Assembly: GCF_001641635.1 (NCBI RefSeq)
Contig: NZ_LUUB01000062.1
Coordinates: 42,392-106,391 of the forward strand
Reading direction: 5' to 3'
From: Bradyrhizobium centrolobii
GTDB lineage: Bacteria; Pseudomonadota; Alphaproteobacteria; Rhizobiales; Xanthobacteraceae
Length of the DNA stretch: 64,000 nt
Below, one piece after another: positions 58,960 through 64,000 of the stretch (the first letter of the stretch is position 1; every line of letters starts with the position of its first letter). The translations under genes were made by a program, and so were the position numbers. Under the pieces are notes generated by a model, which was not told where the DNA came from, ran no database searches, and saw nothing but the letters and a program-made list of their open reading frames with translations.

Positions 58960-59326
58960 ATGCGCTTTATGGTGATCGTCAAGGCGAACCAGGATACCGA
59001 GGCCGGAAAGATGCCGACCACGGAGATGCTGGCGGCCATGGGCAAGTTCAACGAGGAGATGGCCAAGGCCGGCGTGATCGAGGCCGGTGAGGGCGGGCGT
59101 CACCCGCGGCCCGTTCAATCTCTCGCCCGACCTGATTGCCGGCTTCTGGCTGATCAAGACCAGCTCGCTCGACGAGGCGATCGGCTGGATGAAGCGTGCG
59201 CCGTTCGAGCCCGGCTCCGAGATCGAGATCCGCCAGGTGTTTTCGGCCGAGGATTTTGGCGAAGCCTTCACGCCCGAGCTGCGCGAGCAGGAGGAGCGCA
59301 CCCGCGCGTATGCCGCGAAGGAATAA
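58960..59326 (+). pseudogene. YCII/DGPF-family gene with an internal deletion and frameshift
   Basis: The first frame begins MRFMVIVKANQDTEAGKMP and runs to VIEAGEGG near 59090. The second frame carries GPFNLSPDLIAGFWLI and continues to the normal family end SEIEIRQVF, FGEAFTPELREQEE. Compared with the intact paralogue at 59513-59920, about 16 residues between these blocks (the HPPSMGARVSF region) are missing, and the deletion is not a multiple of three. Only the D-G-P-F core remains as R-G-P-F. The product as read would be nonsense after residue 43. Confidence 0.8.
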
Positions 59327-59336
59327 CTCTGCACTC

Positions 59337-59470
59337 GTCATTCCGGGGCGACGCGGCGGGACCGCGCAAAGCGCGGGCCCGGGAGCGTCGAGCCCGGAAT
59401 CCATCGGGCCGCAGCGACGGCGGATCAATGGATTCCGGGCCTGCGCCTCACGGCGCATCCCGGAATGACG
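59337..59470. repeat. Intergenic repeat with CGTCATTCCGGG / CCCGGAATGACG ends
   Basis: The terminal inverted repeats CGTCATTCCGGG and ATCCCGGAATGACG flank inner pairs CCCGGAATCCAT and ATGGATTCCGGG. A degraded relative lies at 60342-60411 (GTGATTCCGGG ... AGGAATGACGG). It separates the broken and the intact YCII genes. Confidence 0.8.
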
Positions 59471-59512
59471 GTGGGGAAAGATTCGGACGTTCACAACAAT
59501 AAGAGACCCCCC

Positions 59513-59920
59513 ATGCGATTCATGATGCTGATGATCCCCCTCGGCTACGAGACCGCACCGCCGGACGTGCAGCTCGATCCCGAACGCGTCGCCGCTATGA
59601 TGCGTTACAACGAGGCGCTGAAGGACGCGGGCGTCCTGATCACGCTCGATGGCCTGCATCCGCCGTCGATGGGCGCGCGCGTGTCGTTTGCCACCGGCGA
59701 GCCGATCGTGACCGACGGCCCCTTCGCTGAGGCCAAGGAAGTCCTCGGCGGCTACTGGATGATCGAGGTCGCCTCGCGCGAGGAAGCGATCGCCTGGGCC
59801 AAGAAGTGCCCTGCCTCGCCCAATGAGGTCATCGAGATCCGCCAGGTGCAGGAGATGGCCGATTTCCCGCCGGAGGTGCAGGAAGCCGCCGCCGGCTTTC
59901 CCGACCTGAAGAAGAAGTAG
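59513..59920 (+). CDS. YCII/DGPF-domain protein
   Basis: A 135-residue intact DGPF protein. It has the N-terminal MRFMMLMIPLGYE strand, LDGLHPPSMGARVSF, the diagnostic VTDGPFAEAKEVLGGYW and IEIRQVQEMADF. Its function is unknown; family members are frequent targets of ECF42 sigma factors. It is a paralogue of both the broken gene upstream and, more distantly, the sigma-linked protein at 52732-53100. A YCII-like gene follows 50 bases downstream. Confidence 0.88.
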   Translation: MRFMMLMIPLGYETAPPDVQLDPERVAAMMRYNEALKDAGVLITLDGLHPPSMGARVSFATGEPIVTDGPFAEAKEVLGGYWMIEVASREEAIAWAKKCPASPNEVIEIRQVQEMADFPPEVQEAAAGFPDLKKK

Positions 59921-59970
59921 CGCCGGGGCGGCACGGCTTCCGTCAATCATCACCAAAGGAGAAACGACCG

Positions 59971-60333
59971 ATGAGCACCGACACCTATCTCGCCGTCTTC
60001 CTCGGCAGCAAGACCAGCCCGAAGATGGCAGCCTGGAATGCGCTTTCTGAGGCCGAGCGCAAGGCCAAGGAAAAAGAGGGCATGGCGGCCTGGAAGGCCT
60101 GGGTCGAGAAGCATCAGGGCGCGATCCAGGCGATGGGCGGCCCGCTCGGCAAGACCAAGAAGGTCGATGCGAGCGGCATCGCCGACATCTCCAACCAGAT
60201 GGGCGCCTTCACCGTGGTCCGCGCCGCCTCCCACGAGGCCGCCGCCAAGATGTTCGAGAACCATCCGCACTTCGCGATCTTCCCCGGCGAGACCGTCGAG
60301 ATCATGCCGGTCCTGCCGATCCCGGGCGGTTAG
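59971..60333 (+). CDS. YCII-like small protein (DGPF-associated)
   Basis: A 120-residue protein starting MSTDTYLAVFLGSKTSPKM. It contains LSEAERKAKEKEGMAAWKAWVEKH (marked here only in part) and ends EIMPVLPIPGG. The layout, including the PLGKTKKVDASG segment in place of DGPF, matches a YCII-related subgroup often found beside DGPF genes. AAAGGAGAAACG precedes the ATG. It is probably co-transcribed with the YCII gene upstream. Function unknown. Confidence 0.78.
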   Translation: MSTDTYLAVFLGSKTSPKMAAWNALSEAERKAKEKEGMAAWKAWVEKHQGAIQAMGGPLGKTKKVDASGIADISNQMGAFTVVRAASHEAAAKMFENHPHFAIFPGETVEIMPVLPIPGG

Positions 60334-60341
60334 CCTCAAGC

Positions 60342-60411
60342 TCAGTGATTCCGGGTTCGGCTCTCCGGGCCGCGCCTCGCGCGGTCCCGTCGAGCCGCCC
60401 AGGAATGACGG
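60342..60411. repeat. Degraded REP-like element
   Basis: CAGTGATTCCGGG and CAGGAATGACGG form diverged arms around CCGCGCCTCGCGCGG. It looks like a shortened relative of the element at 59337-59470 and lies after the YCII-like gene. Confidence 0.55.
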
Positions 60412-60506
60412 TGTGCTGGCCCCGGAATGACTGCGGGAAGTACGGGTTAATCACACCCCGTTCCCGCTAGTGACCTGCGCGCGCGGCTCATGTAAAAGCC
60501 GTTCAC

Positions 60507-61244
60507 ATGAGCTGGCGCAAGGAGCGCCGCGCCGAGCGCGGCTATCACCACGGCAATCTGAAGGAAGCCTTGTTGCAGGCTGCACTCGGGCTGATCGCCG
60601 AGAAGGGCGCGGCCGGCTTCACCTTCGCTGATGCCGCGCGCATGGCTGGCGTCAGCGCGGCGGCGCCTTACCGGCATTTCCGCGATCGCGACGAGCTGTT
60701 GTCCTCGATCGCGCAGCGCGGTTTCGAGCAGTTCGAGGCGCGCCTGACCGCGGCATGGGACGACGGCCGGCCTGATACGGTCACCGCGTTCGAGCGCGTC
60801 GGCAGAGCCTATCTCGCCTTTGCCCGCGAGGAGCCCGCCTTCTATAACGCGATGTTCGAGTCGGGCCTGCCGGTCGATGCCAATCCCGCGCTCCAGGCTG
60901 CGAGCGAGCGCGCCTTCAATATCATTCGCGCCGCGGCCGAGCGGCTCGCGGCACTCGCACCGCCCGGTACGCCGCGCCCGCCGGCGATGATGATGGCGCT
61001 GCACATCTGGTCGATGTCGCATGGCGTGGCGTCGCTGTTCTCGCGCGGCGATGCCGCGCGGCGAAAACTGCCGATGTCGCCGGACGAGCTCCTCGAAGCC
61101 GAAGTGCTGATCTATCTGCGCGGGCTCGGCTTCCCGACCGACCGCCGCCCTGCGGCGAAGAGCGCCGAGCCGCCGCCCGTGCCACCGGAGGCGTCCTCCG
61201 GTTCTGGCGTTCCCCCCGGCGGCCCTTGGGGCAAGCCGAAATAA
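60507..61244 (+). CDS. TetR/AcrR-family regulator with WHG-type C-terminal domain
   Basis: A 245-residue regulator. The HTH is FTFADAARMAGVSAAAPYRHF (about residues 39-59, marked as AARMAGVSAAAPYRHF), after the common YHHGNLKEALLQAAL opening. The C-terminal domain contains HIWSMSHGVASLF, the WHG-type signature (here W-S-x-x-H-G). The last 30 residues are Pro/Gly-rich and probably disordered. A perfect 19-bp palindrome lies 70 bases after its stop at the DUF2852 promoter, so this protein may repress the downstream gene. Confidence 0.9.
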   Translation: MSWRKERRAERGYHHGNLKEALLQAALGLIAEKGAAGFTFADAARMAGVSAAAPYRHFRDRDELLSSIAQRGFEQFEARLTAAWDDGRPDTVTAFERVGRAYLAFAREEPAFYNAMFESGLPVDANPALQAASERAFNIIRAAAERLAALAPPGTPRPPAMMMALHIWSMSHGVASLFSRGDAARRKLPMSPDELLEAEVLIYLRGLGFPTDRRPAAKSAEPPPVPPEASSGSGVPPGGPWGKPK

Positions 61245-61284
61245 AATTGCGCAAATAAATCGGCGGGCCTGTCGGGTGGCCGGC

Positions 61285-61330
61285 TTGACAAAAATGCGGG
61301 ATGGTCTAGCTATGTAAATGTTATTTACAT
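61285..61330 (+). promoter_or_regulatory. Promoter and perfect palindromic operator of the DUF2852 gene
   Basis: The -35 box TTGACA (61285-61290) is followed about 17-20 bases on by AT-rich TAGCTATGTAAAT. ATGTAAAT-GTT-ATTTACAT (61312-61330) has two perfect eight-base arms and overlaps the likely -10 or start region. This is an ideal repressor position for the TetR protein encoded just upstream. The DUF2852 start codon is 35 bases downstream. Confidence 0.7.
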
Positions 61331-61365
61331 TCACAACGGCGCTGATGCCGTGATGGAGATGGGAA

Positions 61366-61854
61366 ATGGCCTACACCGCTGATGTCAATCGATGGCGCGG
61401 CCCTTCGGAACAACCCTACGACCGCCCCCACATGCTCGACACGCCCTGGCATCCCGGCTGGATCGCCGTGACCATCCTCGGCTTCATCATCTGGTGGCCG
61501 ATCGGACTTGCCCTTCTCTTTTTCACACTCGGGAGCAGAAGAATGTCGTGCTGGAGTAACCAGGATCGCTGGCAGAACAAGATGGAGCGGATGCAGTACA
61601 AGATGGACCGCATGCGCGACCGCATGGAGCGCCGCGGCTTCGGCTTCGGTTTTGGCCCGCCTTCCTCCGGCAATCGCGCCTTCGACGAGTACCGCGCCGA
61701 AACCCTGCAGCGGCTCGAGGAAGAGCAGCGCGAGTTCAAGGATTTCCTGACCCGCCTGCGTCACGCCAAGGACAAGGAAGAGTTCGACCAGTTCATGGCG
61801 CAGCACCGGACCCGTCCGACGCCGCCGCCGACCGATCAGCCGCCGCAGGGCTGA
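61366..61854 (+). CDS. DUF2852 membrane protein
   Basis: A 162-residue protein. After a polar head (MAYTADVNRWRGPSEQPYD) comes one hydrophobic helix (WIAVTILGFIIWWPIGLALLFF, about residues 33-54, not quoted in full). A long charged, Met/Arg-rich coiled-coil region follows: MERMQYKMDRMRDRMERR, FDEYRAETLQRLEEEQREF. This is the DUF2852 pattern of alphaproteobacteria, with function unknown. The likely operator on its promoter suggests tight, inducible expression. ATGGAGATGGGAA precedes the ATG. Confidence 0.88.
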   Translation: MAYTADVNRWRGPSEQPYDRPHMLDTPWHPGWIAVTILGFIIWWPIGLALLFFTLGSRRMSCWSNQDRWQNKMERMQYKMDRMRDRMERRGFGFGFGPPSSGNRAFDEYRAETLQRLEEEQREFKDFLTRLRHAKDKEEFDQFMAQHRTRPTPPPTDQPPQG

Positions 61855-61917
61855 TCTCGAACGCCGCCTCTCTCAAAGCCTTCAGGCGCATGCCCCCAAA
61901 GTCCTGATGGCCCCGAG

Positions 61918-61957
61918 CCGCCCGCCTGCGCATCCCGCAGGCGGGCGGTCGCGTTTT
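61918..61957 (+). terminator. Strong hairpin, probable terminator of the DUF2852 gene
   Basis: CCGCCCGCCTGCG (61918-61930) pairs with CGCAGGCGGGCGG (61936-61948), a 13-bp perfect stem, followed by TCGCGTTTT. It lies 64 bases after the DUF2852 stop. Confidence 0.75.
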
Positions 61958-61991
61958 CGGGGACCGTCGCTTCTCCAGAACCACGAGGGTT

Positions 61992-62113
61992 CGTCATGCC
62001 CGGGGCTTGTCCCGGGCATCCACGTTCTTCGCGCCGCGGGGCAAGGCGTGGATGGCCGGGATAGGCAAGCGGAAGCGACGCCGTCCTTCGGACGGCTATG
62101 CCCGGCCATGACG
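61992..62113. repeat. Intergenic palindromic repeat, same family as 54404-54521
   Basis: CGTCATGCCCGGGGCTTGTC and ATGCCCGGCCATGACG are the arms, with GACGCCGTCCTTCGGACGGC inside. The order of blocks equals that in the copy at 54404-54521. No gene is present. Confidence 0.8.
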
Positions 62114-62222
62114 GTGCGGAAACGTCATTGCCCCGACCTTCGAACTGTGGCCCAGTCATCTATATTAATGCTTACGCCTGCCGCTCCCGGCACGCACAGC
62201 TTACTCCTGAACGACACGGCTC

Positions 62223-62399
62223 ATGGACCTCCACACCCGATTGCTGCTCGGCATCACCGCGTTCGCGGTGCTGGGTTATATCGGTCTCGTCTATGGCGGC
62301 TGCGCGCTTGATCCGGATTGTCATTTTGGCCGGTGCCCGGGCCAGCGTGCGTTCTGCGGTGTGGTCTACGGGCATGTGCAGGACCAGAAGGTGCCGTAG
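62223..62399 (+). CDS. 58-residue cysteine-containing membrane/secreted protein (candidate)
   Basis: A 58-residue frame beginning MDLHTRLLLGITAFAVLGYI, a hydrophobic helix. It continues with a cysteine-rich tail (GGCALDPDCHFGRCPGQ and FCGVVYG) that carries four Cys. The spacing could form disulfides or bind metal. The ribosome site is weak. It is below usual annotation limits and unrecognised. Confidence 0.5.
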   Translation: MDLHTRLLLGITAFAVLGYIGLVYGGCALDPDCHFGRCPGQRAFCGVVYGHVQDQKVP

Positions 62400-62464
62400 A
62401 AGCCGGGCCGCGCGACGCGCGACCAAGTCCTGACAACGTGCTTTCCGCGTGGACAGGTGTCACC

Positions 62465-62722
62465 ATGACCGATGCCGAACGCAACCAGACCGGACAGCGC
62501 ATCGCGCTGCTCGCGCGCGTGTCGGCGTTGTTCGATCGGTTCGGGAGCACTGTGCCGATGGCGATCGCGTTCCTCAATGGATGGCCGACGGAGGTTCAGT
62601 TCTACCCGCACCGGCAAGTCGGCGAGTCCTGGAGGCTCTATCTCAGCCTCATCATCTACCAGCTCGCTGCACTCGCACTTGGGCGCGCGACCTCGTTTGC
62701 GAGAGCGAGCCTCGATCCATGA
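62465..62722 (+). CDS. Small hypothetical protein with C-terminal hydrophobic helix
   Basis: An 85-residue frame starting MTDAERNQTGQRIALLARV, with a moderately hydrophobic first half and a second segment LYLSLIIYQLAALALG likely to cross the membrane. Its TGA overlaps the ATG of the next frame (ATGA), a coupling sign. No family is recognised. Confidence 0.5.
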   Translation: MTDAERNQTGQRIALLARVSALFDRFGSTVPMAIAFLNGWPTEVQFYPHRQVGESWRLYLSLIIYQLAALALGRATSFARASLDP

Positions 62723-63051
62723 TCCTGCTCCGCGATTTCGCACTCTACGTCCTGCCCGCGCTCGTTGCGCTGTGCGGTTGGCTCTACGCGCTCAGCGAAA
62801 CCGCGAGCGCGAGGGTACGCGCGTTCCGGCACGATTGGCTCCCTAACGCGGCTTCCCTATATTCGCCGTCGCAGACCAGGGCGCACCGGAGGCGGCGATG
62901 GCGGAAGCTTCGATCATGGCGAGCGACAGCCTCTGGCACGCGATCCGCGGCGAGGCGCAACGCGCGGCCGCGGCCGATCCTGTCTTCGGCGCGGCCCTGG
63001 CGGGGGCCATTCTCGCACATGATGATTTCGCCGCCGCCTTGGCCGATCTGA
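62719..63051 (+). CDS. Hypothetical membrane-anchored protein overlapping cysE (uncertain)
   Basis: A 110-codon frame starting MILLRDFALYVLPALVALCG, with a good N-terminal membrane helix and ATGA coupling to the gene before. After about residue 55 it becomes an Arg/Ser/Pro-rich stretch typical of an out-of-frame reading, because it overlaps the cysE-like gene by 154 bases. The true gene may be shorter or frameshifted. Confidence 0.3.
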   Translation: MILLRDFALYVLPALVALCGWLYALSETASARVRAFRHDWLPNAASLYSPSQTRAHRRRRWRKLRSWRATASGTRSAARRNARPRPILSSARPWRGPFSHMMISPPPWPI

Positions 63052-63665
63052 TCGGGCGCCGGCTTGGCGGCAGCGCCGCCGCGCGTGCACGCTTCACGGC
63101 GTTCACGAGCGACGCCTTCCGCGAGCAGCCGGACCTGATCGAGGCGGCAAGCCGTGACCTGCAAACCATTGCGATCCGCGATCCCGCCGTCGTCGGCCTG
63201 TTGCCGCCGCTGCTGCATTTCAAGGGCTATGTCGCGCTCGAGGCCTGGCGCGTCTCGAACAGGCTCTGGATTCGTGGCCACGCTGATGCGGCGCTGCTGT
63301 TTCAGAACGAGGCGTCCAACGCGCTGCAGGTGAGCATCCATCCAGCGGCGCGCATCGGATCGTCGGTCTATCTCGATCACGCCACGGGCATCGTGATCGG
63401 CGCCAATGTCGTGATCGGCGACGACGTCACGATCCTCCAGAATGTCAGCATCGGCCGCCGCGGCGAATTGCCGACGCGTTCGCCCAGGATCGGACGCGGT
63501 GTCTTCATCGGCGCCGGCGCGACCGTTCTCGGCGATATCCGCGTCGGCGATTTCGCCAGGATCGGCGCCGCGTCGGTCGTGACCTCCGATGTGCCGGACG
63601 GCTGCACGGCGGTCGGCAATCCCGCGCGGTTGACCAACTGCCCGGCGCAGGCGCCGGCGGCCTGA
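62898..63665 (+). CDS. cysE: Serine O-acetyltransferase (CysE-like)
   Basis: A 255-residue acetyltransferase forming O-acetyl-L-serine from serine and acetyl-CoA, the first step of cysteine synthesis. The helical N-terminal domain is followed by a left-handed beta-helix of hexapeptide repeats. The motif YLDHATGIVIGANVVIGDD contains the catalytic Asp-His pair, and SIGRRG, RIGRGVFIGAGATVLGD and ARIGAASVV are repeats. CGGAGGCGGCG precedes the ATG. It lacks the GGTGK loop of the main housekeeping CysE (SIGRRGELPTRSP instead), so it may be a secondary paralogue. Confidence 0.88.
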   Translation: MAEASIMASDSLWHAIRGEAQRAAAADPVFGAALAGAILAHDDFAAALADLIGRRLGGSAAARARFTAFTSDAFREQPDLIEAASRDLQTIAIRDPAVVGLLPPLLHFKGYVALEAWRVSNRLWIRGHADAALLFQNEASNALQVSIHPAARIGSSVYLDHATGIVIGANVVIGDDVTILQNVSIGRRGELPTRSPRIGRGVFIGAGATVLGDIRVGDFARIGAASVVTSDVPDGCTAVGNPARLTNCPAQAPAA

Positions 63666-63686
63666 GCCTCGCCGTCGCGAGCCGCG

Positions 63687-64000
63687 CTATTTCGCGCGTG
63701 CGGCCTCGCGGGCTGCGAGCCCCTCGGCCGCGCCTTCCGCCGCGCCCGGACCCGCATGCACATGGACCTCTTTCGCGACGATCGGCTCGCCGCATTCGGA
63801 GCAGACCAGCACCGGATCGAACATCTTGCCGCAACGCTTGTGCTCATGAAGCAGGGGTCGGCCGCGCTCATCCACCATGTGGGTGTCGCCCCAGTGCACG
63901 ATCGCCATCACGACCGGATAGAGATCCAGTCCTTTCTGGGTGAGGATGTATTCGTGCCGCGTCGGATTGACCTGATAGGGGGCGCGCCTGAGCACGCCGA
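63687..64000 (-). CDS. HxlR-family transcriptional regulator, C-terminal part (cut by window end)
   Basis: About 104 residues of a winged-helix HxlR regulator are visible. They start with LRRAPYQVNPTRHEYILTQKG, the conserved wing and post-wing segment, then DLYPVVMAIVHWGDTHM. The N-terminal half with the recognition helix lies beyond the window edge. After the core comes a C-terminal zinc-ribbon-like tail (HKRCGK, LVCSECGEPI) and an Ala/Gly-rich end. It is convergent with cysE. The target is not visible. Confidence 0.85.
   Translation of the reverse strand, partial: GVLRRAPYQVNPTRHEYILTQKGLDLYPVVMAIVHWGDTHMVDERGRPLLHEHKRCGKMFDPVLVCSECGEPIVAKEVHVHAGPGAAEGAAEGLAAREAARAK

Noticed and set aside
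1..64000. CRISPR arrays, tRNA or rRNA genes, insertion sequences
   Set aside because: No regularly spaced direct repeats, no TTCGAATCC-type T-arm, no rRNA segments and no transposase were seen. The repeats present are palindromic intergenic elements.

Overview
The window is high-GC DNA from an alphaproteobacterium, most likely Bradyrhizobium or a close relative. This is inferred from the neighbour pair ruvB-ybgC, the density of ABC transporters, LysR and TetR regulators and short-chain dehydrogenases, DUF2852- and DGPF/YCII-type genes, and several families of palindromic intergenic repeats typical of that group. I saw no rRNA, tRNA, CRISPR array, transposase or phage gene.

Layout. 1-3.6 kb: ruvB, an internally duplicated hypothetical protein, a metallophosphoesterase behind two tandem palindromes, and ybgC. 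The tolQ gene that usually follows ybgC is absent. 3.7-5.1 kb: an NTF2-like protein, repeat DNA, a decayed partial copy of a glutamine amidotransferase and a small secreted protein with a good terminator. 5.2-17.1 kb: an apparent cyclic-ureide/hydantoin island. It holds an amidotransferase and LysR regulator facing an operon for an N-carbamoyl-D-amino acid hydrolase, a polar amino acid ABC transporter with two paralogous binding proteins, a polysaccharide-deacetylase-type hydrolase, a hydantoin-racemase-like protein, a dihydroorotase/hydantoinase, an orphan family 5 binding protein and a deaminase-type amidohydrolase. 17.3-26.7 kb: a LysR gene facing a spermidine/putrescine-type ABC transporter, a three-part FAD / 2Fe-2S oxidase of the HcnABC or opine-oxidase type, a second FAD oxidase and RidA. 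This fits uptake and oxidative deamination of an amino-acid derivative.

26.8-45.7 kb is mixed metabolism and regulation: an unknown protein, a TPR protein, an ABC-F ATPase, a LysR/SDR pair with a perfect operator-like palindrome, DctA, an NCS2 permease, another SDR, a 930-residue winged-helix/ATPase regulator, a lipocalin-like protein, a sirtuin and an HyuA/HyuB pair. 46.1-50.0 kb is a periplasmic oxidation operon: a PQQ alcohol dehydrogenase with the Asp-x-Asp lanthanide signature but no vicinal cysteine pair, a small cytochrome c, a XoxJ/MxaJ-like binding protein and a Tat-exported TIM-barrel protein.

50.0-60.3 kb carries a GST/TetR pair, a hydroxyacid reductase, an ECF42-type sigma factor translationally coupled to a YCII/DGPF protein, and further YCII-like genes, one of them broken. 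Small stress-type proteins lie between them, with an SDR split by a one-base frameshift. 60.5-64 kb has a TetR gene followed by a perfect 19-bp palindrome on the DUF2852 promoter, small membrane proteins, a cysE-like acetyltransferase and the C-terminal part of an HxlR regulator cut by the window edge.
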